In this document: positions 16,409-24,099 of the stretch, piece by piece
Numbering within the stretch: position 1 is the first letter of the stretch
Layout of the letters: the number at the start of each line of letters is the position of its first letter
Origin: an uncultured Alphaproteobacteria bacterium
GTDB taxonomy: Bacteria > Pseudomonadota > Alphaproteobacteria > Rs-D84
Assembly (NCBI GenBank): GCA_934230415.1
Contig: CAKQEW010000004.1
Coordinates: forward strand, 44,951 to 108,950
DNA: 64,000 bases
Reading direction: 5' to 3'
Program-made: the position numbers and the translations under genes
The notes under the pieces: model-generated
The model's input: the letters and a program-made list of their open reading frames with translations, nothing else
Database searches by the model: none
What the model was told of the DNA's origin: nothing

Positions 16409-16996
16409 ATGGACAAGTTTTATGAACTATTCAGACGAGATTTGAAAACACAACGTCTGGAATTGCGAGTCTTGAAAGCAACACCAGAGAACGCGAAATT
16501 GGTATGGGATGCAATCAAAGATGAAAACCCCGCGGATTTTAAGTATATAAATTGGACACCGAATTATAAAAAACCCTTGCCGGAAAGTTTAGAGGAGACC
16601 TTGGCACAAATGCAACAAGAGGAAAAATACGATGTTAATCCGAATGGTGCGGTTTGGTACGTGTTTCATAATGGAAAAATGATCGGACATCATGGTGTGT
16701 TTTATTTTGATAATAATAAATCTATGCAATCTGGGAATGAGTGGTTTGTAAAATCCGCACAGAAGAAAGGATTCAATCAAGAAATATGGTCTTTGTTAAT
16801 AAAAATGGCGTTTGAGCAATTGGGGGCGAACAGAATAATGCGTCAATGTATGGCTAACAATGAGCAGTCTCAGAAATCAATTATGGGCAGCGGTTTTCAT
16901 CTTGACGGGCGTATACGTGCATCAACACGCATGCCAGACGGCAGTTATATGGATCAGCTGGTATTTACAAAACTAGCCCAAGAATACGGTAAATAA
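16409..16996 (+). CDS. GNAT acetyltransferase, RimJ/RimL-like
   Basis: The 195-residue protein resembles RimJ/RimL-type GNATs: it opens LKTQRLELRVLKATPENAKLVWDAI and has IGHHGVFYFD, a helix QEIWSLLIKMAFEQLGANRI, then RQCMANNEQSQKSIMGSGFHLDGRIR near the end. This group acetylates protein N-termini or small molecules. The usual Q/RxxGxG/A loop is weak (KGFNQE). It starts one base after the subtilase stop, so the two are co-translated. A role in modifying or protecting against a product of the cassette is a guess. Confidence 0.8.
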   Translation: MDKFYELFRRDLKTQRLELRVLKATPENAKLVWDAIKDENPADFKYINWTPNYKKPLPESLEETLAQMQQEEKYDVNPNGAVWYVFHNGKMIGHHGVFYFDNNKSMQSGNEWFVKSAQKKGFNQEIWSLLIKMAFEQLGANRIMRQCMANNEQSQKSIMGSGFHLDGRIRASTRMPDGSYMDQLVFTKLAQEYGK

Positions 16997-17015
16997 AAGG
17001 ATAGAAGAACATAGA

Positions 17016-17084
17016 ATGCACGACTATTTAGAGAAACGTCTTATATACGGTGTTTTTATTGACAAATTATTTATTTTGTGTTAG
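17016..17084 (+). pseudogene. 22-codon ORF at the right edge of the insert, possible truncated gene
   Basis: ATG 17016 follows AAAGG (16997-17000) at a slightly long spacing and the GNAT stop by 19 bp. The product MHDYLEKRLIYGVFIDKLF stops only about 30 bp before the direct repeat. It looks like the stump of a further cassette gene lost when the insert edge formed, or a genuine tiny ORF. Confidence 0.3.
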
Positions 17085-17111
17085 TTTTGCGTTATAACCT
17101 ATATCAAAAAT

Positions 17112-17287
17112 GGGTAACATTGCGCGGCAAAACAAAATAGCCCCCCCGGCAGGTGTTCAAAATTCTTTGCCGCCCTGCATTTTGTACATGCAGATTTTGG
17201 TAAAAAAACTGACTCTCTACGACGTTTGCAGGATGTGTGTTTGACACAAAACAAAACCCCACCAATGGTGGGGGTAATCTTTGGCTC
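17112..17287. repeat. direct repeat, copy B (right edge of the insert)
   Basis: This is the second copy of 12209-12383. Here the repeat runs without a break into the complete tRNA-Asn gene, and its left part is only the last nine codons of the OLD gene. Copy A has the whole OLD gene but no tRNA. The ancestral order was therefore OLD gene, repeat, tRNA-Asn, with the ~4.7-kb insert plus one repeat copy added between. Confidence 0.92.
17249..17273 (-). terminator. intrinsic terminator of tRNA-Asn
   Basis: On the minus strand, just after the tRNA, the stem CCCCACC/GGTGGGG (17257-17273) is followed by TTTTGTTTTGT. An orphan copy lies in repeat A at 12345-12369. Confidence 0.8.
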
Positions 17288-17357
17288 GGGCAACTGGACT
17301 CGAACCAGTGACATACGGATTAACAGTCCGTTGTTCTACCGACTGAACTATGCCCGA
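17282..17357 (-). tRNA. tRNA-Asn (GTT)
   Basis: The gene folds as a full cloverleaf: acceptor TCGGGCA/TGCCCGA, D-arm with TTCAGTCGGTAGAAC, anticodon loop CTGTTAA (anticodon GTT), T-arm ACTGG/CCAGT with TTCGAGT, discriminator G and an encoded CCA. It borders the right copy of the direct repeat, making it the likely integration landmark of the insert. Confidence 0.96.
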
Positions 17358-17370
17358 ATAGCCCGCATAT

Positions 17371-17397
17371 CTTATAATTTTTTTTTATGCATTTCAA
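17371..17397 (-). promoter_or_regulatory. promoter of tRNA-Asn
   Basis: On the minus strand TTGAAA (17392-17397) and TATAAG (17371-17376) are 15 nt apart. The -10 ends 13 bp before the tRNA 5' end. Confidence 0.5.
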
Positions 17398-17542
17398 GTG
17401 TTTTTTTCATTTGTTCCCAATTTGGTGGAATTATTATGGTGGGCAGTGCAATATCGGGCGTTTGTCCTGACAAAGTTGTTGATATTTGGCGGGCAGGTGT
17501 ATAGCATTAATGTCACAAGGATTCAGAAACGCCGGGGGCAGC

Positions 17543-18340
17543 ATGATAAAAGATATCAGTTATTCTGCATATATTATTCCGGTGCGCGCCGGGCGCGTTG
17601 CGGTGTTGAAATATGGTGAAAATGGATACGGGCCAATCGGCGGGCGCCTGGACGCGGGTGAAGATTTTGATGCGGCACTGCGCCGTGAATTAACAGAAGA
17701 ACTGGGGCCATCAGCGGCAGATTTGGCGGACGCGGCGGTGGCTGTGCCGGTGCCATATGCATTTCGGCATGCAACGTATGCGCGTGCGTTGGCGCGCGGT
17801 GCGTTTGCCGAAGAACACCATTTCTATATCGTGCATATCGCGGATGATTGCACGCTGAATTTCTGTGAAAATCGTCCTGATTCGGTGTCGGTTGTTTGGG
17901 TTCGCCCGGATGATTTGCTGGCGCCGGAATATGTACCGATGTCCGATATGCGCGATTTTTATGCAACGCATGTGTTGCCAAACTTGGCGTGTCGGTTTTC
18001 AATCAGGTTGCGTCATACGTACTATGAAATGGTAACGTCTGGCCAGAAAGATATAGAACTGCGTCTGTATGATGAAAAGCGCCGCCAGATGCGCGCCGGT
18101 GATATTGTTTTAATCTGTGATGCGGAAAATCCATCTGATTATATCCGGTGCGAAATAGTGCATATGCACATTGCCCAGAGTTTTGCGAGCCTGGCCACAC
18201 AAATAAATGTTCGGCGCATAGGATTTGATAACCTGGACCAGTTGACCGCGGCGGTATCAAAGTTCTATACCCCGGCCCAAGAGTCCAGGTACGGTGTCGT
18301 TGGCATTGAACTGAGGGTGCCGCAACCAAATAAAAATTGA
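17543..18340 (+). CDS. NUDIX hydrolase fused to an ASCH domain
   Basis: Residues 1-~150 are a NUDIX domain with a complete Nudix box GGRLDAGEDFDAALRRELTEELG (33-55). Residues ~155-260 match the ASCH RNA-binding-like fold: RLRHTYYEMVTSGQKDIELRLYDEKRRQMRAGDIVLI. NUDIX enzymes hydrolyse nucleoside-diphosphate-X compounds; ASCH domains are thought to bind RNA or act as nucleoside hydrolases. The pairing suggests an RNA- or nucleotide-sanitation enzyme, but the substrate is unknown. I prefer ATG 17543 because CCGGGGGCAG lies just upstream; ATG 17510 (11 residues longer) is possible. It stands alone next to the insert but has GC-rich, chromosome-like codon use. Confidence 0.82.
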   Translation: MIKDISYSAYIIPVRAGRVAVLKYGENGYGPIGGRLDAGEDFDAALRRELTEELGPSAADLADAAVAVPVPYAFRHATYARALARGAFAEEHHFYIVHIADDCTLNFCENRPDSVSVVWVRPDDLLAPEYVPMSDMRDFYATHVLPNLACRFSIRLRHTYYEMVTSGQKDIELRLYDEKRRQMRAGDIVLICDAENPSDYIRCEIVHMHIAQSFASLATQINVRRIGFDNLDQLTAAVSKFYTPAQESRYGVVGIELRVPQPNKN

Positions 18341-18490
18341 CATTTGGGGGGTGGGGGCCTAGAATTAATGTGAACAAACCCCAAAGGATAAAAACCAATG
18401 CGTATGTAATATTGTAATTCTTTATAAAACAAACCGTGTATCGTTATGTTCGCGCGGGCGGTGGCTTTACAATATTCAAGGGTTTTTATC

Positions 18491-19876
18491 ATGTCCACAA
18501 TTTCTTTATCAAATGTGTCTTTTTCATATGATGCGTCCAATATGATTTTGGACGGTGTTTCAATTGCATTCAGTGATTCTGAACGTGTTGCCATTGTTGG
18601 TGATAATGGTGCTGGCAAAACAACCGTGCTGAAATTATTGGTCGGGGATATCGTGCCAGACAGTGGCCAGGTTTCCCGCGGGGCCAGCATGTATATGACG
18701 CGTCAAATAAATGCCGCAAATACGCAAAGTGGTGGCGAACGGCAAAGTGCCGAATTGGCGCGCGCGTTTGCCAGTGGTGCGGCAATATTGCTGTTGGATG
18801 AACCGACCAATAATCTGGACGCGGATGCACGGCACAGATTTTTTAATAATCTGGCATCGTACCCGTTCGGGGCGGTAATTGTTTCGCACGACCGGGAATT
18901 GTTGCGCCGGGTGGATAAAATCATTGAAATCAGACAGGGCAAAATACGCGTCTGGGGTGGAAATTATGATTTCTGGGTTGCCGGTCGGCGCGCCGAACAA
19001 GAAAACATTTATGCCAAATACACCGCCACCCAAAAGGAAATCAGTCGCCTGGGGGCGACGATGAATATTGCGCAAAATACCCGCCAACATCACGAGGTTA
19101 AACAACGCAAAGAAATTGCCAACACGCGACGCAGTCGCATTGCGGCAAACGCATTAAAAGGCAAGAGTCAGGAAACCGAGGCCAAGCGGCGCGCAATTAT
19201 CCAACAGAAATTAGACACCCAAATGGAATTACGCCAGGCGCTGTCAGCCCAAATGCAAGATGACAAAATCAAAATTCCATTGCCCAGTAAACCGTTTTAC
19301 CGCAAGGAGTTAATTCATGTGTCTGGCCTGGTGTTCTGGTATGGTGCGGCGGCGGTGCTGAATAATATAAACCTGGTTATGTATGGTGGGCAACGTATTC
19401 GCATTGCGGGACGAAATGGCGCCGGAAAATCCACGTTGCTGAAAATAATTTGTGGGAGTTTGACGCCGGGCGCTGGGACAGTTCAGACGTTCGGTAAAAT
19501 TGCATATCTGGACCAGGATTTATCGTTGTTGGACAAAAACAAAAGTATTGTTGATAACATCGTGGATATTGCCGGCGCCCGCCCGCACGATGCGCATGTA
19601 ATCGCGGCGAACTTTGGTTTTCGGGGCGCCAGTTCAAATAAACTTGTCGGAATATTATCCGGTGGCGAATTGCTAAAGGCGACATTGGCGGCCATATTGG
19701 GTGGTGAAAATCAGCCCGATTTACTGATTCTGGACGAACCGACAAACAACCTGGAAATCAAGAGTATCGCGGTTCTGGAAGATGCCCTGAACCAATATCG
19801 TGGCGCGATATTGTTGGTGTCGCATGATGAAATGTTCGCCCAGAATATCCAAATTGACCATACTGTCCAGATTTAA
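18491..19876 (+). CDS. ABC-F family ATPase (duplicated ABC domains)
   Basis: Two ABC ATPase domains lie in one soluble 461-residue chain without membrane helices. Domain 1 has GDNGAGKT (37-44), QSGGERQ and LLLDEPTNNLDADA; domain 2 has GRNGAGKS, LSGGELLK and LILDEPTNNLEIKS. Between them sits a charged helical linker (about 190-275) of the kind that reaches into the ribosomal E/P site. ABC-F proteins act on ribosomes as translation factors or antibiotic-resistance proteins. It is shorter than E. coli Uup, EttA and YheS. AAGGG precedes ATG 18491; the frame extends upstream to 18446 without a better start. Confidence 0.9.
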   Translation: MSTISLSNVSFSYDASNMILDGVSIAFSDSERVAIVGDNGAGKTTVLKLLVGDIVPDSGQVSRGASMYMTRQINAANTQSGGERQSAELARAFASGAAILLLDEPTNNLDADARHRFFNNLASYPFGAVIVSHDRELLRRVDKIIEIRQGKIRVWGGNYDFWVAGRRAEQENIYAKYTATQKEISRLGATMNIAQNTRQHHEVKQRKEIANTRRSRIAANALKGKSQETEAKRRAIIQQKLDTQMELRQALSAQMQDDKIKIPLPSKPFYRKELIHVSGLVFWYGAAAVLNNINLVMYGGQRIRIAGRNGAGKSTLLKIICGSLTPGAGTVQTFGKIAYLDQDLSLLDKNKSIVDNIVDIAGARPHDAHVIAANFGFRGASSNKLVGILSGGELLKATLAAILGGENQPDLLILDEPTNNLEIKSIAVLEDALNQYRGAILLVSHDEMFAQNIQIDHTVQI

Positions 19877-19948
19877 ATTCATACTAGAATTATTAAAACA
19901 TGAGTGCTATATTGGTCGTGTCCAATATCAATAACAAAAGGAAAGATT

Positions 19949-20761
19949 ATGTTATTAAAGGGAAAAAAGATTTTGATTACCGGTGTTGCCAACGATTGGT
20001 CAATGGCGTGGGCGATTGCGCGGCGCGCGCATGAAATGGGGGCGGAAATCGCGATGCCATACGCGATGCCGGCATTGGAACGCCGTGTGCGGCCGTTGGC
20101 GGAATCAATCGGTGCCAAATTTGTCCAGGAATGCAATGTGCAAAATGATGACCAGATGGATTCACTGTTCGCGAACATTGAACGCGAATGGGGGCATTTG
20201 GATGGCATGCTGCACGCGATTGCGTTTTCAGATAAAAATGAATTGACCGGTCGCTATGTGGATACAACGCGTGCGAATTTCAAAAACACCATGGATATTT
20301 CCGTATATTCATTGGTTGATTTGACCCGCCGTGCGTCGCGATTGATGACCGATGGGGGCAGTATTGTTGCCCTGACATATTTTGGTGGGGAAAAATCCGT
20401 GCCGAATTACAATGTGATGGGGGTTGCCAAATCCGCCCTGGACAGCAGTGTGCGATACCTGGCGTCCGACCTGGGACGCGACAAGATTCGCGTTAATGCG
20501 ATTTCTGCGGGGCCGATTATGACATTGGCGTCATCGGGTGTTGGCGGGTTCAAGGCGATGTTGCGCCTGAACGCGGAACAGACCCCACTGCGCCGCAATA
20601 TGACCCTGGATGATGTGTCGGGGGCAGCCGTTTATTTGTTCAGTGACCTGGCGTCGGCCGTCACGGGCGAGGTTCACCATGTTGATTGCGGATATTCCAC
20701 AACAGGCATGATGCCGAACGAACTGAAAGACATTTTGTTAAAGGGTCTGGATGAAAAATAA
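19949..20761 (+). CDS. fabI: enoyl-[acyl-carrier-protein] reductase (NADH), FabI
   Basis: The 270-residue short-chain-dehydrogenase-type protein starts LLKGKKILITGVANDWSMAW (NAD-binding) and has ALTYFGGEKSVPNYNVMGVAKSALDSSVRYLA, containing the FabI Tyr-x6-Lys catalytic pair. The C-terminus DCGYSTTGM is also typical. It carries out the last step of fatty-acid elongation, reducing enoyl-ACP, and is the triclosan/isoniazid-type target family. AAAGGAAAG precedes ATG 19949. A strong terminator follows, so it is monocistronic. Confidence 0.95.
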   Translation: MLLKGKKILITGVANDWSMAWAIARRAHEMGAEIAMPYAMPALERRVRPLAESIGAKFVQECNVQNDDQMDSLFANIEREWGHLDGMLHAIAFSDKNELTGRYVDTTRANFKNTMDISVYSLVDLTRRASRLMTDGGSIVALTYFGGEKSVPNYNVMGVAKSALDSSVRYLASDLGRDKIRVNAISAGPIMTLASSGVGGFKAMLRLNAEQTPLRRNMTLDDVSGAAVYLFSDLASAVTGEVHHVDCGYSTTGMMPNELKDILLKGLDEK

Positions 20762-20782
20762 TGGCACACGCCATACAGAACA

Positions 20783-20812
20783 AGCCCCACATTATGTGGG
20801 GCTTTGTTTTTT
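20783..20812 (+). terminator. intrinsic terminator of fabI
   Basis: AGCCCCACAT (20783-20792) pairs with ATGTGGGGCT (20794-20803) and is followed by TTGTTTTTT. Confidence 0.88.
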
Positions 20813-20922
20813 GTATTATTTTTTAAAAAAGTAATTGATTTTTTCTAGGAATTCAATCATAATTAGAACGTAAATCAACCAAATTAGGACATATAGCCGA
20901 TTTTCTGAAATAGGGAGAGATT

Positions 20923-21162
20923 ATGATAACAAATGCGATGTTCTGGGGTGCCATTGACAGATTGGCGGCGGCGAACCATATTTCTTGTTCCCGCATGGCG
21001 CGCAACAGTGGTATTGATTTGACCGCACTGAACAAGAGCAAGCGCACCGGCCCGGGCGGTCGGCAGTATTGGATGTCGGTTGGAACGTTGGTAAAAATTC
21101 TGGACGCGACCAAGACAGAATGGGCGGAATTCGCGAAATATTTTCCGCAACCAGAAAAATAA
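20923..21162 (+). CDS. small HTH protein resembling the N-terminus of S24-type repressors
   Basis: The 79-residue product matches the N-terminal DNA-binding part of alphaproteobacterial LexA-fold/S24 repressors: FWGAIDRLAAANHISCSRMARNSGIDLTALNKSKR, then WMSVGTLVKILDATKTEWAEFA. In those proteins an S24 peptidase follows; here the protein ends after the HTH and a terminator follows at once. It is either a naturally short regulator that cannot self-cleave or a truncated one. GGGAGAG supports the start. Confidence 0.75.
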   Translation: MITNAMFWGAIDRLAAANHISCSRMARNSGIDLTALNKSKRTGPGGRQYWMSVGTLVKILDATKTEWAEFAKYFPQPEK

Positions 21163-21166
21163 TCCG

Positions 21167-21187
21167 CCGCCATTTGGCGGTTTTTTA
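21167..21187 (+). terminator. intrinsic terminator of the small HTH gene
   Basis: CCGCC (21167-21171), loop ATTT, GGCGG (21176-21180), then six T. The ligA promoter starts directly behind. Confidence 0.8.
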
Positions 21188-21216
21188 TTGCACGAAATTG
21201 GCGATTTTTCTATAAT
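21188..21216 (+). promoter_or_regulatory. promoter of ligA
   Basis: TTGCAC (21188-21193), a 17-nt spacer and a perfect TATAAT (21211-21216). The ATG at 21224 is only 7 nt after the -10, so the mRNA would be leaderless or nearly so. Confidence 0.6.
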
Positions 21217-21223
21217 CAGGGGC

Positions 21224-23230
21224 ATGAGCAAGACACCTGATTTATTTACGTTGGCCGAGCATGCCGATTTACTGAAAAAACTGAACGAGTGGGACATTGC
21301 GTACCATCAAAATGATGCCCCAATTGTGGATGATGCAACGTACGATGCGGCGAAATCGCGCGCATTGGCGATTGAATCTGAATACCCAGAATTGGCGAAA
21401 AACGGTGCGTCCACGCATGTTGGTGCGGCGGTTGCGGCGGGATTTAAATCGTACCCGCACAGTGTGCCAATGCTGTCTATTTCTGACGTCTTTAACGCGG
21501 GCGAGGTTGCAGATTGGTTTGAAAAGCTGGCGGATAAAAATCTGTTTATTGAATTAAAGGTTGACGGTGTGTCGTTTGCCGCGCGGTATGAACATGGGCG
21601 ATTGGTTCGTGGGCTGACGCGGGGCAGCGGGGTCTTGGGCGAAGATATCACAGAAAACCTGCGTACGATTGCGGATATTCCGCAAACGCTGTCGGGCGAT
21701 TTCCCCGATGTGATAGAGGTTCGGGGCGAGGTTTACATGCGGCGCGCGGATTTTATTGCGTTGAACGCGGCGGCCACGGAAAATGGGGACAAGGTTTTTG
21801 CCAATCCACGTAATGCGGCGGCGGGCTCGCTGCGGCAATTGAATCCGGCGATAACGGCGGCGCGGCGTTTGTCGGCGTTTGGGTATACGTATGGCGAACT
21901 GTCGGCGCGCACCTGGCAAACCCAGAGTGAGTATTTTGACAAACTGGAATCGTGGGGATTCAAAACCACGCGACCATGGGCGCATCATGCGCACACGCTG
22001 GACGAAATTCAGGATGTATACAACCAGACCATGCTGATACGTGATGAAATCCCGTTTGATATTGATGGCCTGGTGATAAAGGTGAACGATGTCGCCCTGC
22101 AAGAAAAAATGGGCGCGCGTGCCAACAGCCCCCGGTGGGAGGTTGCCTATAAATTCCCCGCGGCGCGTGCAATAACCGCATTGCGTGATATCACGGTCCA
22201 GGTTGGGCGTACCGGCGTTCTGACCCCGGTGGCGGAATTAGAACCAATTAATATTGGTGGGGTTTTGGTGTCGCGTGCAACATTGCATAACGCGGATGAA
22301 ATTGCGCGTCTGGGGGTTAAAATTGGGGACAAGATAATAGTTCAACGTGCGGGTGATGTTATCCCGCAAATCGTTGGCGTTGCAGAAACGTTTGCGACAT
22401 CGCGTGAATTCATATTCCCAACCGTGTGTCCGATATGTGGCGCGGCGGTTGTCCAGGAACAGGGCCAGGTTGCCCGTCGCTGTGTGAATACGTTGGGATG
22501 TCCGGCGCAACGCATTGGCGAATTGGAACACTTTGTTTCGCGCAAGGGGTTTGATATTGATGGCCTGGGGACGCGCCAGCTGGAACTGTTTATTTCGCGC
22601 GGATGGATTTCATCGCCCGCCGACATATTCACATTGATTGCGCGCCATGGGGACGCGATAAAGAACCTGGACGGGTTTGGTGATAAATCGGTCGCAAATC
22701 TGGATGCGGCAATTACACGTGCCCGTGATATTGATTTACATCGCTTCTTGTTCGCCATCGGTGTGCCCGAGGTGGGCGAGGTTACATCCAAGATTTTATC
22801 ACGTGCGTTCGGGTCACTGGACGCAATTCGCAATGCTCCGGCGTGGAAATTGAAACAGGTTGATGGCATTGGCGATGTGATGGCGGACGAAATCGTATCG
22901 TTCTTTAATGATGAGCATAATGTGCGCGCATTGGATGAATTGCTGGCGCACGTGAATGTACGTGAAACCGTTGTGGACGCTGCCCCAGTGGACAGTCCGG
23001 TTGCCGGCAAAAAAATCGTTCTGACGGGAACATTGGCAAATTATACCCGTGATGCGGCGCGTGAAATTCTGGAACGCATGGGCGCACGTGTCCAGGGCAG
23101 TGTGTCTGCCAAAACAGACATCGTCCTGGCGGGGGCGGATGCGGGGTCAAAATTGACGCGTGCAAATGAATTGGGTATCACGGTCTGGGGCGAATCCGAC
23201 CTGGAAAATTTGATAAATTCAGAAAAATAA
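21224..23230 (+). CDS. ligA: NAD+-dependent DNA ligase LigA
   Basis: The 668-residue protein has the standard LigA order: Ia domain with the Tyr-x-Tyr-type NMN pocket region, adenylation domain with the nucleophile motif ELKVDGVSF (Lys at about 119), DGLVIKVND, OB fold, a four-Cys zinc finger CPICG...CVNTLGCPAQ, helix-hairpin-helix repeats (ILSRAFGSLDAI, VDGIGDVMADEIV) and a C-terminal BRCT domain (GKKIVLTGTL). It seals nicks in replication and repair and is essential in bacteria. A frame extension to 21188 lacks support. Confidence 0.97.
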   Translation: MSKTPDLFTLAEHADLLKKLNEWDIAYHQNDAPIVDDATYDAAKSRALAIESEYPELAKNGASTHVGAAVAAGFKSYPHSVPMLSISDVFNAGEVADWFEKLADKNLFIELKVDGVSFAARYEHGRLVRGLTRGSGVLGEDITENLRTIADIPQTLSGDFPDVIEVRGEVYMRRADFIALNAAATENGDKVFANPRNAAAGSLRQLNPAITAARRLSAFGYTYGELSARTWQTQSEYFDKLESWGFKTTRPWAHHAHTLDEIQDVYNQTMLIRDEIPFDIDGLVIKVNDVALQEKMGARANSPRWEVAYKFPAARAITALRDITVQVGRTGVLTPVAELEPINIGGVLVSRATLHNADEIARLGVKIGDKIIVQRAGDVIPQIVGVAETFATSREFIFPTVCPICGAAVVQEQGQVARRCVNTLGCPAQRIGELEHFVSRKGFDIDGLGTRQLELFISRGWISSPADIFTLIARHGDAIKNLDGFGDKSVANLDAAITRARDIDLHRFLFAIGVPEVGEVTSKILSRAFGSLDAIRNAPAWKLKQVDGIGDVMADEIVSFFNDEHNVRALDELLAHVNVRETVVDAAPVDSPVAGKKIVLTGTLANYTRDAAREILERMGARVQGSVSAKTDIVLAGADAGSKLTRANELGITVWGESDLENLINSEK

Positions 23231-23252
23231 AAAATGCCCAAATGGGCATTTT
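23231..23252. terminator. bidirectional terminator between ligA and an outer-membrane protein gene
   Basis: AAAATGCCCA/TGGGCATTTT is a symmetric stem with T-runs on both strands. The two genes converge on it. Confidence 0.85.
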
Positions 23253-23999
23253 TTATTTTATATCAAACTTGTACGCGGCGCCGATATATATTTCGGTTGC
23301 GTCAATGCGGGTGTTTGCATATTCATGGCCAGATGTCTTGTATTCCACGCGGCCATAGCGAACGTATTTCGCCCCCAGGTTTAAATCCACGCGGTCATTC
23401 AAAACGAAATTCACACCAACCATTACCTGGGCCGATAAATCCAGTGCAGAATCAGAAATGTGTGGGGCGGTGCCACTGATTTTGCCGAATATACCGGTTA
23501 ATCCGATACCAACACCGGCATATGGTTCAACCGCACCACCAAATGTCTGGTACATATACACGTTCAGCATATTTGACCATATGTCATAGTCGTGATCGGT
23601 GCCATATTTGGACAATTTCGCCCCGGTATATGCGGTTTCAAATTCCAATTTTACATTATCGGTCAGACGGTTCCCGACATACAGTCCCAACCCAAAGTTA
23701 TCCTTGCGTGGGGTGGTTGTGTATCCACCGTTTACATGATATTTAAATGCCGCATGTTCATTTTTATGCAGGCGCAATCCGACATAGTTATCGCGTGCGC
23801 CACGTGGTGCGCTGGCCGGGCGTGGGGCGGTGGTGGATGTGTCCGCCACCATTGGGGCGTCGGTCAGCGTGTCGTCCGTCATTATATCAGCATCTGGTGA
23901 CATGTATGTGTATTCGGTATCCGTCATGCCGTACATATCGTTTGCCAATGCCGGTGTGCATATCGCGGTGATTAAAACAAATAATGACAGTTTTTTCAT
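23253..23999 (-). CDS. outer-membrane beta-barrel protein (OmpA/Opa-like fold)
   Basis: The 248-residue product starts with a signal peptide (MKKLSLFVLITAICTPALA). A low-complexity Asp/Thr/Pro/Ala stretch (about 25-68) is followed by alternating amphipathic strands typical of an 8-stranded porin-like barrel (FGLGLYVGNRLTDNVKLEFETAY, EPYAGVGIGLTG, VGVNFVLNDRVDLNLGAKYVRYG) ending in an aromatic-rich AAYKFDIK. Such barrels are common surface antigens in host-associated alphaproteobacteria. GGGGGAAA precedes the ATG. It is divergent from the PBP gene. Confidence 0.8.
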   Translation of the reverse strand: MKKLSLFVLITAICTPALANDMYGMTDTEYTYMSPDADIMTDDTLTDAPMVADTSTTAPRPASAPRGARDNYVGLRLHKNEHAAFKYHVNGGYTTTPRKDNFGLGLYVGNRLTDNVKLEFETAYTGAKLSKYGTDHDYDIWSNMLNVYMYQTFGGAVEPYAGVGIGLTGIFGKISGTAPHISDSALDLSAQVMVGVNFVLNDRVDLNLGAKYVRYGRVEYKTSGHEYANTRIDATEIYIGAAYKFDIK

Positions 24000-24031
24000 G
24001 TTCCATTTCCCCCATGTAAATTATGCACGAA

Positions 24032-24077
24032 TTATAATTATAAAATCTGGGACAACGCAAGTTGTTTATGATATAAT
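24032..24077. promoter_or_regulatory. divergent -10 boxes between the barrel gene and the PBP gene
   Basis: TATAAT on the plus strand (24072-24077) with GGGACA 17 nt upstream serves the PBP gene. ATTATA (24032-24037) reads TATAAT on the minus strand for the barrel gene. Confidence 0.5.
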
Positions 24078-24099
24078 TCTGGGAAATAGGGGAAATTAA

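Noticed and set aside
17099..17314. 71-codon minus-strand ORF in repeat copy B
   Set aside because: It overlaps tRNA-Asn and its terminator; the matching ORF in copy A is equally unsupported.
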